Assembly: GCF_051603425.1 (NCBI RefSeq) | Contig: NZ_CP194411.1 | Coordinates: 2,232,001 to 2,296,000 of the forward strand | Length of the DNA: 64,000 nucleotides | Direction of reading: 5' to 3' | Source: Selenomonas sputigena_A | GTDB lineage: Bacteria > Bacillota > Negativicutes > Selenomonadales > Selenomonadaceae | Shown: positions 17,127 to 25,471 of the stretch, in pieces | Numbering within the stretch: the first letter of the stretch is position 1 | Layout of the letters: every line of letters starts with the position of its first letter | Made by a program: the position numbers and the translations under genes | Notes under the pieces: model-generated | What the model was told of the DNA's origin: nothing | Database searches by the model: none | The model's input: the letters and a program-made list of their open reading frames with translations, nothing else

Positions 17127-18311
17127 ATGGTATCATCAAAAATGAAAGAATTAGGCACTAAGAAATCTACAATTCGGATGATTTTTGAATATGGTCAAAT
17201 GAGGATCCAAGAAGTGGGGGAAGAGAATGTTTATGACTTCAGTTTAGGCAATCCGCATGTTCCGGCACCATCTTTTATTAAACAAGCTGTTTTGGATATT
17301 TTAGAGGACATGGAGCCCCAAGCAGTACACAGCTATACTATTGCACCGGGAGTTCCTGCTGTGCGTGGAATTTTGGCAAAAAACATCAACCAACGCTTTG
17401 GCACACACTTTGCTGCGAAAAATTTTTTTATGACGGCGGGAGCGGCAGCTGCAGTGACAATATGTTTCAAGGCACTTGCTGAGGAAGGCGATGAGTTCAT
17501 TGTTTTTGCTCCGTACTTTCCCGAATATCGTTGCTTCGTTGAATCTGTTGGTGCCGCACTTTGCGTTGTCCCAACTCAGGCGGAAGATTTCCAAATTGAT
17601 TTTGAAGAGTTATCTCGTCATATCACCCCCAAAACAAAAGGAATTGTTGTCAATTCTCCCAATAATCCAAGTGGTGTTGTTTATCCTGATGCGGCAATCC
17701 GAAAGCTTTGTAACCTTCTCTATAATAAAGAAAAGGAGTATGGACATCCAATTTTTCTTATTTCTGATGAACCTTATCGTGAAATCGCTTATGGCTGTGA
17801 AGTTCCTTATATTACAAACTACTACAAAAATACGTTGGTTTGTTATTCCTATAGTAAATCTTTTTCACTTGCAGGCGAACGTATCGGCTATATCGTCGTA
17901 CCAGATGAGGTGTCTGACTTCCCTAGTGTTTATGGTGCTATTGCTGGTGCGGCACGCACCCTAACACATGTAAATGCGCCATCACTCTGGCAATTTGTCG
18001 TCGCTCGTTGTGTAGGAAAACCTTCAGATATAACAACTTATGAAAAAAATAGAAATCTGTTTTACGAAGGGCTTTTAAAAGCAGGTTTTTCTTGTGTCAA
18101 ACCACAGGGGGCTTTCTATCTTTTTCCCAAATCCCTTGAGGCAGACGATTATGCTTTTTGTGAACGCGCTAAAAAATATGACATTTTACTTGTTCCGGGT
18201 ACTGATTTTGGTTGTCCGGGGCATTTTCGTGCTTCATATTGTATTGATACTTCCAAAATCGAACGTGCTTTACCACTCTTTGAAAAATTGGCAGAAGAAT
18301 ATAAGTGTTGA
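17127..18311 (+). CDS. PLP-dependent aminotransferase, class I/II
   Basis: 394 residues. Fold type I aminotransferase of the aspartate aminotransferase family: the NSPNNPSG pyridine-ring loop, the SDEPYREIAY stretch with the PLP-binding Asp, the Schiff-base lysine in SYSKSFSLAGERIGY and the substrate-binding Arg in GHFRASYC. The substrate cannot be assigned. A ribosome site AAAGGGGTGAT precedes the ATG. It probably shares a transcript with ahbAB; no functional link to haem synthesis is evident. Confidence 0.88.
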   Translation: MVSSKMKELGTKKSTIRMIFEYGQMRIQEVGEENVYDFSLGNPHVPAPSFIKQAVLDILEDMEPQAVHSYTIAPGVPAVRGILAKNINQRFGTHFAAKNFFMTAGAAAAVTICFKALAEEGDEFIVFAPYFPEYRCFVESVGAALCVVPTQAEDFQIDFEELSRHITPKTKGIVVNSPNNPSGVVYPDAAIRKLCNLLYNKEKEYGHPIFLISDEPYREIAYGCEVPYITNYYKNTLVCYSYSKSFSLAGERIGYIVVPDEVSDFPSVYGAIAGAARTLTHVNAPSLWQFVVARCVGKPSDITTYEKNRNLFYEGLLKAGFSCVKPQGAFYLFPKSLEADDYAFCERAKKYDILLVPGTDFGCPGHFRASYCIDTSKIERALPLFEKLAEEYKC

Positions 18312-18408
18312 TTTTAGGGACTTAACAGGATTTATCCCCGGGAAATTACTAAAATTTACCAATTAAACTTGCAATCTTTCCCACCATTTGACAGTCTGGA
18401 AATAATGC

Positions 18409-18437
18409 TTGACAAGATACTGTGTTTCCGATAGAAT
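18409..18437 (+). promoter_or_regulatory. Promoter of rplM-rpsI
   Basis: Consensus TTGACA, 17-base spacer, TAGAAT. A second TTGACA at 18388 has no suitable -10 box. Confidence 0.8.
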
Positions 18438-18443
18438 TATTTC

Positions 18444-18540
18444 GTATGAGCCATAGCATGCGTATCCATTAGCCCCGGAGCGCCAATGGGTCATCATCTA
18501 TCGTTTAACAAGATGCATCGCAATAAGCTTAGGGAGGATT
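18444..18540 (+). promoter_or_regulatory. Structured leader upstream of rplM (possible L13-type autoregulatory leader)
   Basis: About 100 bases of untranslated leader. Pairing is possible between TGAGCC near 18448 and GGGTCA near 18487, enclosing a CCATT/AATGG hairpin. Firmicutes are known to carry an L13 leader at this place that may bind L13. I cannot confirm the consensus by eye. Confidence 0.35.
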
Positions 18541-18543
18541 CGC

Positions 18544-18984
18544 ATGAAAACGACATTTATGGCGAATGCAGCAAACATCGAACGCAAGTGGTATGTTGTA
18601 GACGCTGCTGGCCAGACTGTAGGTAGATTGGCCGCTGAAGTCGCCAAGATACTCCGCGGAAAAAATAAACCAACTTTTACACCGCACGTTGATACGGGGG
18701 ACTTTGTCATTGTTATCAATGCAGAAAAAGCGGTATTTACTGGAAAAAAACTTACGGATAAGATGTATTTTCGTCATTCAGGCTATCCCGGCGGTACAAC
18801 ATTTACAGCAGCCGGAAAGCTTATGGAAAAAGCGCCAGAAAAAGTTATAGAAAAAGCAGTGCGCGGTATGTTGCCCAAAAATCGCCTCGGCGCGCAGATG
18901 TATCGCAAACTTAATGTATATGCTGGTTCGGAGCACCCTCATGCAGCACAACAGCCGGAAGCGCTTTCGTTTGATATCCGTTGA
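18544..18984 (+). CDS. rplM: 50S ribosomal protein L13
   Basis: 146 residues, normal length. Typical stretches are ERKWYVVDAAGQTVGRLA, YFRHSGYPGG, and the C-terminal KNRLGAQMYRKLNVYAGSEHPH. Starts after AGGGAGGATTCGC. Co-transcribed with rpsI after 25 bases, the universal arrangement. Confidence 0.98.
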   Translation: MKTTFMANAANIERKWYVVDAAGQTVGRLAAEVAKILRGKNKPTFTPHVDTGDFVIVINAEKAVFTGKKLTDKMYFRHSGYPGGTTFTAAGKLMEKAPEKVIEKAVRGMLPKNRLGAQMYRKLNVYAGSEHPHAAQQPEALSFDIR

Positions 18985-19009
18985 TTTCTGAAAGGAGGAA
19001 ATCAAACCC

Positions 19010-19402
19010 ATGGCATTAGTCAGCTATTATGGTACAGGTCGAAGAAAGACCTCGATTGCCCGAGTTCGTTTGATTCCCGGGGATGGAAAAGTCACGATCA
19101 ATGGTCGTGATATGGAAGAGTATTTTGGTCTTAAGACATTGGAACTTATCGTTCGCCAACCTCTGAATCTTACGGATACTGTGGATAAATACGATGTCGT
19201 TGCCAACGTAAAAGGCGGTGGGGCCTCTGGACAGGCTGGCGCTATTCGTCACGGCATCACTCGTGCTTTGATGGAACTTGACGCAGAGTTTCGTCCGGCT
19301 TTGAAAAAGGCAGGTTTTGTCACTCGTGATCCGCGTGAAAAAGAGCGTCGTAAGTACGGTCTTAAAAAGGCTCGTAAAGCTTCTCAGTTCTCGAAACGTT
19401 AA
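19010..19402 (+). CDS. rpsI: 30S ribosomal protein S9
   Basis: 130 residues. YYGTGRRKTSIARVRL at the N-terminus, GGGASGQAGAIRHGI in the middle, and the basic tail KKARKASQFSKR that reaches the ribosomal P site. A strong ribosome site (AAAGGAGGAAATC) is present. Followed by a terminator. Confidence 0.98.
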   Translation: MALVSYYGTGRRKTSIARVRLIPGDGKVTINGRDMEEYFGLKTLELIVRQPLNLTDTVDKYDVVANVKGGGASGQAGAIRHGITRALMELDAEFRPALKKAGFVTRDPREKERRKYGLKKARKASQFSKR

Positions 19403-19430
19403 GCAGCAAGAATTCCTACATACGTCACAC

Positions 19431-19468
19431 AAAAAAACTCGTCATCTATGTGATGGCGAGTTTTTTTG
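19431..19468 (+). terminator. Terminator after rpsI
   Basis: AAACTCGTCATC / GATGGCGAGTTT stem with TATGT loop, flanked by seven A and seven T. Confidence 0.93.
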
Positions 19469-19484
19469 TGTAATGTATCTCAAC

Positions 19485-19549
19485 CTATAAAAGGGAAGCT
19501 TAACTTCCGATAAGTATAAATTATCGGAAGTTAAGCTTCCCTTTTATAG
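19485..19549. repeat. Perfect 29-bp inverted repeat with 7-base loop
   Basis: Left arm 19485-19513 and right arm 19521-19549 are exact reverse complements over 29 bases, separated by GTATAAA. Each arm also contains a smaller near-palindrome (GGAAG-CTTAA-CTTCC). It stands between the rpsI terminator and the next promoter and has no T-run, so it is not a normal terminator. It could be a small non-autonomous repeat element or a protein-binding/cruciform site. Confidence 0.9.
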
Positions 19550-19569
19550 ACGGTGCGCCAGATTCAAAT

Positions 19570-19598
19570 TTTACATTTGTCTTTTCCGATGATATAAT
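19570..19598 (+). promoter_or_regulatory. Promoter of the unknown gene after rpsI
   Basis: TTTACA, 17-base spacer, perfect TATAAT; start codon 41 bases downstream. Confidence 0.75.
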
Positions 19599-19638
19599 AA
19601 ATCTATATTTGATTAAACTCTGCAGGAGGTTTTTGGGG

Positions 19639-20487
19639 ATGTTTGATGAAAGCGATAAGGTCGGCGCATATGTGAAACAAAAGAATATCGGCATGAAAAT
19701 CGATTATAACGGTAAGGCACGCCAGGTGCTTAAAACAAGTGCGCCTCCTCAAGAAAGTGACAAGACTGATGCTAAGGAAACACTTGAAGAAAAAAATGGT
19801 GCTAATCGCGCCATGCGACGCATTATTCAACAAAAACTGTTACATGGCGATGAACTTATGGCTGATGAAATGCGCTTTCTTAAACGCTTCGATACAGGAC
19901 TTTACACAAAAGCACGTGCAGCGCAGGATGCGCGTGAAGCTCTTGCACAGAAACTGGAAAAGGCGACTTCAAAGGAAGAAGCAAGTGAAGCATTTCTTAT
20001 TGCCAGTGGTATGGTAAACAAAAAGGCTGCTGCCGCTCCTCAAAATAATGTTTCGCCGACAAAGAGAAATGCAGTTGCCTCCCCTGCTAAATCATCGGGT
20101 GCATCTTCAAATGGATCTAAATTGCGCACGCGTTGGAAACTTGATTTGTCTAATACATCTGAAAAAGGTGCGGTTTCTAAACCAACAACGATGCAGCAAC
20201 CTATGGATGCGAAAGATCAGAAAAAAGGTATTGCCACTCCCCCGTCGTCTGAGGATACAACGGGTATTGAGTTTATTATGGGGCGTGCTTTACAATCCGC
20301 TTGGGCAAAATTCATTCAAACACCAAAATATCGCGAACTTATTAGTACAACAGAACATTCAATTGAAAATCTGGATCCTTCGAATATGACTGTAGCCACT
20401 CGTTTTGTTAGCGCCTCCCGTGCTTACCGTAATTTGCCTAAAGTTCGTAAAGGTGTACCGCAGCAATCGTTTGACAGTGAAACATAA
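19639..20487 (+). CDS. Unrecognised 282-residue cytoplasmic protein
   Basis: I do not recognise this protein. It has no signal peptide or membrane segment. Residues 1-120 are charged and probably helical (NGANRAMRRIIQQKLLHGDELMADEMRFLKRFD). Residues ~130-210 are a low-complexity Ala/Ser/Lys/Pro/Gln linker. A compact C-terminal part follows (IEFIMGRALQSAWAKFIQTPKYRELI...SASRAYRNLPKVRKG). The ATG at 19639 is 9 bases after AGGAGG; a TTG ten codons earlier is rejected. It has its own promoter and shares a terminator hairpin with the convergent patatin gene, so it is monocistronic. Confidence 0.82.
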   Translation: MFDESDKVGAYVKQKNIGMKIDYNGKARQVLKTSAPPQESDKTDAKETLEEKNGANRAMRRIIQQKLLHGDELMADEMRFLKRFDTGLYTKARAAQDAREALAQKLEKATSKEEASEAFLIASGMVNKKAAAAPQNNVSPTKRNAVASPAKSSGASSNGSKLRTRWKLDLSNTSEKGAVSKPTTMQQPMDAKDQKKGIATPPSSEDTTGIEFIMGRALQSAWAKFIQTPKYRELISTTEHSIENLDPSNMTVATRFVSASRAYRNLPKVRKGVPQQSFDSET

Positions 20488-20535
20488 AGAAACAGCAAAG
20501 CTGCTTTTTCTAGAGCGGCTTTGCTGTTTCTTTAT
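20484..20535. terminator. Bidirectional terminator
   Basis: Perfect 18-bp stem (20484-20501 / 20518-20535), extended by inner pairs to about 21, between convergent genes. Both outer arms end in AAAGAAA/TTTCTTT. The stop codon of the upstream gene lies inside the stem. Confidence 0.85.
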
Positions 20536-20553
20536 GTCTTAGTTGTATAATGC

Positions 20554-21504
20554 TTACTTCTCCGTTAAAAGATTCACTATTTCACTGCGCTTGCGCTCAC
20601 TTTCCCCATCTTCACCGCGTTTAGCTTGCTTGAGAAAGTCATCCTCTTTACTGGATACTTCCTTTAGAGCGTCTCCGATAGGATAATTGATCAGACCATC
20701 TTTATGAAGCGTCTTAATCAATTTGATCATATCGCCATATCCTTCCTGCATGCGTTTTTCAACAGCAAGACGCGTAAAATCTACGCAACCGGGTCGATCA
20801 GAAAAATCTGGACGTGGAAATAGTTCAAAGATTTTTGCATCAGGATAAAGACTTTTCTGCACAGAACTTTTTTGCGTAAGGTGCAAGACAATGATCAAAC
20901 GTGTACCTGCCTCATAAACAGGTAAAAGTGGTGATAAATCGGTAAAACTCCCATCCCAAAGCACTGCACCGGTTGAAAAACGCAATTGTGAGTAGAGCAT
21001 GGGAAGTGCATTAGAGGCTGTTAATATGAGTTTTTGCATCTTAGCAGGATAGCGAAGAAGATCATAGTAAGCCGGTTCGACTGCAGGGAATTTCGTTGCA
21101 CAGATGAAAATGTGTTCTATGTGTTTTGCTTTTTGGGACAAATCTATATGGGTGTTAATAAACTCATTGAAAGTTTTTTCTTCAAAAAGGCCATGACCAA
21201 AAAGCGAAAGAAATTGTTCAAATGATATGGCCGAAAGTCCGCTGGTCAGCAGAATATCATAAATTTCTTTGAGTTTTGTAATCGGTACATTCGCAATTTT
21301 TAGTTTTGCAGCGTCTTGCCAAATAGCTTCTGCTTTCTTATAAGCGTTATTTGCAAAAAGCACGGCATTTAAAGCGCCAAATGACGTGCCAGCAACAGCT
21401 GTCACAGAAGATTCTAGTTCATAACCGCGTAAAGCCTTCCAAGCTCCTAATTGGTAAGCGCTGTTGCCATTGCCTCCAGCAAAGACAAGGCCGATCTTTT
21501 TCAT
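20554..21504 (-). CDS. Patatin-like phospholipase
   Basis: About 316 residues. Patatin-family acyl hydrolases use a Ser-Asp dyad: nucleophile elbow GTSFG (Ser41), Asp184 in WDGSFTDLSP, and a glycine-rich oxyanion loop AGGNGNSAYQLG at residues 9-20. The C-terminal tail is charged (KRGEDGESERKRSE). No signal peptide, so probably cytoplasmic or peripheral. The ATG at 21504 follows GGAGGCGATTGCT; a TTG five codons earlier has no ribosome site. Confidence 0.88.
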   Translation of the reverse strand: MKKIGLVFAGGNGNSAYQLGAWKALRGYELESSVTAVAGTSFGALNAVLFANNAYKKAEAIWQDAAKLKIANVPITKLKEIYDILLTSGLSAISFEQFLSLFGHGLFEEKTFNEFINTHIDLSQKAKHIEHIFICATKFPAVEPAYYDLLRYPAKMQKLILTASNALPMLYSQLRFSTGAVLWDGSFTDLSPLLPVYEAGTRLIIVLHLTQKSSVQKSLYPDAKIFELFPRPDFSDRPGCVDFTRLAVEKRMQEGYGDMIKLIKTLHKDGLINYPIGDALKEVSSKEDDFLKQAKRGEDGESERKRSEIVNLLTEK

Positions 21505-21522
21505 AGCAATCGCCTCCAACTG

Positions 21523-21741
21523 TTACTTTTCCATACGTGCTTGACAACCTACACCGTCACCATAGCCAACACCGGCAAGAATTTGTTCATTGTTTTTGTT
21601 TTCTACAATTACTTTTTTCCAAGTATCATTGACTAGGATTTCAAGTTTATCTCCGTAGGCAAGTGGTTGAAGGTGTTCTTGCCCCTCTGAAAAATATTGT
21701 ATAGCGTAGCAATTTTTTTTCCAAACAATTTTCCCCTCCAC
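21523..21741 (-). CDS. Small protein resembling DUF5348
   Basis: About 72 residues with a GTG start eight bases after AGAGGGGG. The core (GKIVWKKNCYAIQYF..., LAYGDKLEILVNDTWKKVIVE) resembles small DUF5348-type beta proteins of Firmicutes; the assignment is from memory and tentative. A longer frame back to 21879 would overlap the upstream gene and lacks a better ribosome site. Cotranscription with the gene ending 20 bases upstream is likely. Function unknown. Confidence 0.6.
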   Translation of the reverse strand: MEGKIVWKKNCYAIQYFSEGQEHLQPLAYGDKLEILVNDTWKKVIVENKNNEQILAGVGYGDGVGCQARMEK

Positions 21742-21760
21742 AAAGGTGTCCCCCTCTTTT

Positions 21761-22447
21761 TCAGTTTTGCCAACCTTGCATTGTCCAGTAGGCTTCAGCT
21801 GCATCTGTAACTGGCCAAAGCAATTGTTCTGGATTGGCGATACGTATGATTTTCCATGTACCATTGTTTTGGCGTACAAATTCGAAAACGAACGGCATAT
21901 TATTTACAAGTCGGCCATAAGGCGTATCGCTACCATGTAAAACAATAGAAATCCATGCTTTGTCACCATGGTTTTCTATTGATATAATCTCCGGTTCTGT
22001 TTCGGTTTGAAAAACTTCTAATTCATGTGCTAGACTTCCTGTTGGATCTTGTTCGAAATTCATTATCACAGTGCTACGCGCCAAATAACGATCAATGATA
22101 TCATGGATGAAAGCGAGACTTTTTAGGCGATGCTCGCTTATATAGTGCTGCATAAAGATAGTATCATGCCAGAAAAACGGATCATGTGGATATTGTGCGT
22201 TAAGATCTTTGATGTTTTTTGCCAATACAGCTGCTCCTTCATCGTAGCCGTGAGAAACAACAGCATCAATATCCACATATCGTTCCAAAAGATCTTTGTC
22301 CCTGTCGCGTATAGCTTTTGTTGCTTGTTCAAGTGCATATTCCGGAGTATGCTTCATTCGATAACAATAGCCAGCAGTACAAGCCATTGCAGGTGTAATA
22401 AATACAAGAAAAACAATGAGAAGTATGCAGTTTTCCTTGTAAAACAT
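21761..22447 (-). CDS. Exported or membrane-anchored protein of unknown function
   Basis: 228 residues. Residues 1-22 form a signal peptide (MFYKENCILLIVFLVFITPAMAC), with a Cys that could be lipidated although the lipobox is poor. After it come helices of the type seen in proteins with a YALEQATKAIRDRDKDLLERYVDIDAVV stretch, then a beta-rich end (AWISIVLHG, PFVFEFVRQNNGTWKIIRIANPE) like NTF2/DUF-type secreted proteins. I do not recognise a named family. RBS GAGGGTGATTTCCT precedes the ATG. Confidence 0.75.
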   Translation of the reverse strand: MFYKENCILLIVFLVFITPAMACTAGYCYRMKHTPEYALEQATKAIRDRDKDLLERYVDIDAVVSHGYDEGAAVLAKNIKDLNAQYPHDPFFWHDTIFMQHYISEHRLKSLAFIHDIIDRYLARSTVIMNFEQDPTGSLAHELEVFQTETEPEIISIENHGDKAWISIVLHGSDTPYGRLVNNMPFVFEFVRQNNGTWKIIRIANPEQLLWPVTDAAEAYWTMQGWQN

Positions 22448-22566
22448 AGGAAATCACCCTCTCTATATATTTAGATTTGTTTCGAGTATCTTCTCTCCCA
22501 TATCTGCTGGCTTATTTGAATGTGCGGTGTCGTAAATGCCTTCTTTGGTAGAAAATTTCTTTAAGT

Positions 22567-24273
22567 TTAGAGATCCTGTAAAAGGCTTTGGATTTTCGTG
22601 AGATATTCTTCCTTCATACAGTCAAAGGTTTCCCCAGAACGTCGCACTTTTATTTCAACGCTCCCTTTTTCCAAGGATTTGGAACCAATTGTAATACGGA
22701 GCGGATAACCAATAAGGTCACAATCTTTAAATTTTACGCCAGCACGTTCTGTTCGATCATCAAGCAAAACATCAACACCAGCCTCATGAAGTGATATATA
22801 TATTTCTTCGGCAAGTGCAAGTTGTGCAGGATCTTTTGCATTGACAGGAACAACAACAACTTCAAATGGAGCAATAGCACGCGGCCAAATAATACCATGT
22901 TCGTCATTATGTTGTTCGATAGCTGCTGCCATAGTTCTGCCCACACCAATACCGTAACAGCCCATGACGATTAATTTTTCTTTACCATTTTCATCAAGGT
23001 AGGTTGCTCCAAGTGCTTCACTATACTTCGTGCCTAGTTTAAATACTTGCCCTGCTTCGATACCACGTGTGACATCCACCGGTGCCTTGCAATGCGGGCA
23101 TGGATCACCAGACTGTATGAGTCGGATATCTGTAACAATAGCATCCTTGAAATCGCGTACAGGGTTCACTCCTGTATAATGAACATCAACTTCATTCGCG
23201 CCTGCAATAGCATTTTTCATATTCATGACGGTAGTATCAACAACTATTTTGGCTCCCTTCTTGAGACCAATAGGGCTCATGAAACCCGCCACACCGCCTG
23301 CTGCTGTAATTGCTTCATCAGCGGCCATGCGCAAACTAACGCTACCAATAGCATTTTGCAACTTCACTTCATTGACTTCGTGATCACCTCTGACAAAGGC
23401 AAAAGCAATATCATCATTTTCATCCTGAAAAGCGATGGCCTTAATTGTTTTTTTAATAGACGCATTCAGGTATTTTGCTACAAGTGCAATAGTTTTGCAG
23501 CCGGGAGTCTCAACTTTTGCAAGCGGCACCGCTTCCTCCTCTAGCGCTTCGATAGGCAACAGTTCTGCCTTCTCGACATTTGCAGCATATTCGCATGCGC
23601 TGCAACAAGCTATTTCAGATTCACCGGCTGCAGCAAGAACTGTAAATTCATGTGTATGATTACCGCCAATTGCACCAGAATCCGCCTCAACCGGACGGAA
23701 TTTTAAGCCGCAGCGTGTAAAAATTCTGCTATAAGCGTCATACATTTTTTGATAAGAAATATCTGCTCCAGCATCATCTTTATCAAATGAATAGAGATCT
23801 TTCATGATAAATTCACGGCTGCGCATGAGTCCGAATCGTGGACGAATTTCATCGCGATATTTATTTTGTATCTGATAAAGCATAAGCGGCAACTGTTTGT
23901 AAGAGCGTACTTCATCGCGCACAAGGGTCGTGATCATCTCTTCATGTGTGGGACCAAGGCAAAAGTCGCGATTATGACAGTCTTTTAATCGAAACATTTC
24001 AGAGCCAAAAACACTCCAGCGACCAGATTCTTGCCAAATTTCTGCCGGTTGCATAATCGGCATACAAATTTCTTGCCCGCCTGCAAAATCCATTTCCTCG
24101 CGGATAATGCGTTCAATTTTTCTTATTGTTCGCCAAGCAAGCGGCAAATATGTATAGATTCCGCTGGTAGCTTTGCGGATAAGACCGGCACGCAACATGA
24201 GTTTATGGCTCATGATTTCTGCATCCGATGGTATTTGGCGTAACGTTGGCGCGTATAGCTTCGTTGTACGCAA
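22567..24273 (-). CDS. proS: Prolyl-tRNA synthetase, bacterial type with editing insertion
   Basis: 568 residues. Class II synthetase charging tRNA-Pro. Motif 1/2 regions are GIYTYLPLAWRTIRKIERIIREEM and FRDEIRPRFGLMRSREFIMKD; motif 3 is GIGVGRTMAAAIEQ. A YbaK-like editing domain is inserted between about residues 230 and 390 (NASIKKTIKAIAF, FVRGDHEVNEVKL). A C-terminal anticodon-binding domain follows. The start codon is TTG, 9 bases after AGGAGG. No T-box leader is seen in the 70 bases upstream; the gene follows ispG. Confidence 0.96.
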   Translation of the reverse strand: MRTTKLYAPTLRQIPSDAEIMSHKLMLRAGLIRKATSGIYTYLPLAWRTIRKIERIIREEMDFAGGQEICMPIMQPAEIWQESGRWSVFGSEMFRLKDCHNRDFCLGPTHEEMITTLVRDEVRSYKQLPLMLYQIQNKYRDEIRPRFGLMRSREFIMKDLYSFDKDDAGADISYQKMYDAYSRIFTRCGLKFRPVEADSGAIGGNHTHEFTVLAAAGESEIACCSACEYAANVEKAELLPIEALEEEAVPLAKVETPGCKTIALVAKYLNASIKKTIKAIAFQDENDDIAFAFVRGDHEVNEVKLQNAIGSVSLRMAADEAITAAGGVAGFMSPIGLKKGAKIVVDTTVMNMKNAIAGANEVDVHYTGVNPVRDFKDAIVTDIRLIQSGDPCPHCKAPVDVTRGIEAGQVFKLGTKYSEALGATYLDENGKEKLIVMGCYGIGVGRTMAAAIEQHNDEHGIIWPRAIAPFEVVVVPVNAKDPAQLALAEEIYISLHEAGVDVLLDDRTERAGVKFKDCDLIGYPLRITIGSKSLEKGSVEIKVRRSGETFDCMKEEYLTKIQSLLQDL

Positions 24274-24343
24274 TGGGGATATCCTCCTTTGAAAAATATC
24301 TAGGTATTAAAAGCAAACCGTTTTTATCCAAGAAAAGACGAAT

Positions 24344-25411
24344 TCAATTTTCTGTTTCTTGTAGAATGTTGTCTATTTCTTGAAAAAGCTCTTCGACGAG
24401 ATTTTCTTCCTTGACTTGTCGAATAACTTCGCCTTTACGGAACACAAGACCAACGCCCTTACCTCCCGCAATGCCCACATCAGCACTACGAGCTTCACCG
24501 GGACCGTTAACAACGCAGCCCATGACTGCAACATGAATAGGACGTGCAATGCCCTTAAGACGTTCTTCTACGCGCTCTGCAATTGTTGGCAAGTCGATAG
24601 CTGTGCGGCCGCAGGTTGGACAGGAAATCAGTGTCGGTCCGTAATCACGCAGTGCCAGAGATTTTAGTATTTCTCGTGCAACGCGGACTTCAATAACAGG
24701 ATCTCCCGTCAAAGAAACACGAATGGTATCCCCTATCCCTTCTGCAAGCAAAGCGCCAATGCCGACCGCAGATTTGATGATCCCTGAACGTACTGTGCCG
24801 GCCTCAGTAATGCCTAAATGCAGCGGATACTTGCATTTATCCCGCATGAGACGGTAGGCTGCAAGTGTCAGCGGCACATCATGTGCTTTGAGTGAAATTT
24901 TTATATCATAAAATTTTTGTTCTTCCAAAAGACGAACATGTTCCAACGCCGATTCTACTAACGCATTGGCGGTAACATCCCCATACTTTGACAAAATACG
25001 CTTATCCAAAGAACCGGCGTTTACTCCAATACGAATAGGTATTCCCTTTGCTTTTGCCGCTTCTGCTACGCGACGCACGTTCTCAGCGCCGCCAATATTT
25101 CCCGGATTGAGCCGTAAGGCATCAATTCCCTGCTCGATTGCCTCCAACGCGAGGCGATAGTCAAAATGAATGTCAGCAACAAGCGGGACGGTTGTATGTG
25201 CTTTAATTGTGCCAATATTTTTTGCAGCCGCTTTATCTGGAACAGCAAGTCGCACAATGTCACATCCAGCAGAAGCAAGTGCTTCAATCTGCCGCACTGT
25301 AGCAACTGTATCCTGTGTCTTTGTATTCGTCATTGACTGAACGGATATGGGGGCTTCTCCTCCAATGGCAATAGGGCCAATGTGAATCTGGCGTACAGTT
25401 TTTCTGTTCAT
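24344..25411 (-). CDS. ispG: 4-hydroxy-3-methylbut-2-en-1-yl diphosphate synthase
   Basis: About 355 residues. IspG is the penultimate enzyme of the MEP isoprenoid pathway and uses a [4Fe-4S] cluster; the ligands are CPTCGRT and GCVVNGPGEAR. The TIM-barrel part carries GEAPISVQSMTNTKT and the LNPGNIGG stretch. An upstream ATG at 25450 has no ribosome site; the ATG at 25411 follows AGAGGAAAG. It lies 60 bases downstream of rseP, in the same direction as dxr, the pathway's first committed enzyme. Confidence 0.95.
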   Translation of the reverse strand: MNRKTVRQIHIGPIAIGGEAPISVQSMTNTKTQDTVATVRQIEALASAGCDIVRLAVPDKAAAKNIGTIKAHTTVPLVADIHFDYRLALEAIEQGIDALRLNPGNIGGAENVRRVAEAAKAKGIPIRIGVNAGSLDKRILSKYGDVTANALVESALEHVRLLEEQKFYDIKISLKAHDVPLTLAAYRLMRDKCKYPLHLGITEAGTVRSGIIKSAVGIGALLAEGIGDTIRVSLTGDPVIEVRVAREILKSLALRDYGPTLISCPTCGRTAIDLPTIAERVEERLKGIARPIHVAVMGCVVNGPGEARSADVGIAGGKGVGLVFRKGEVIRQVKEENLVEELFQEIDNILQETEN

Positions 25412-25471
25412 AAGGTATATCTTTCCTCTTTGCGTTGGTTTTCTAGGCATTAGACTTGTTTGTATAGCAAG

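Noticed and set aside
24274..24343. Possible T-box leader upstream of proS
   Set aside because: Only 70 bases to the ispG stop, with no T-box sequence (GGTGG...) or terminator hairpin.
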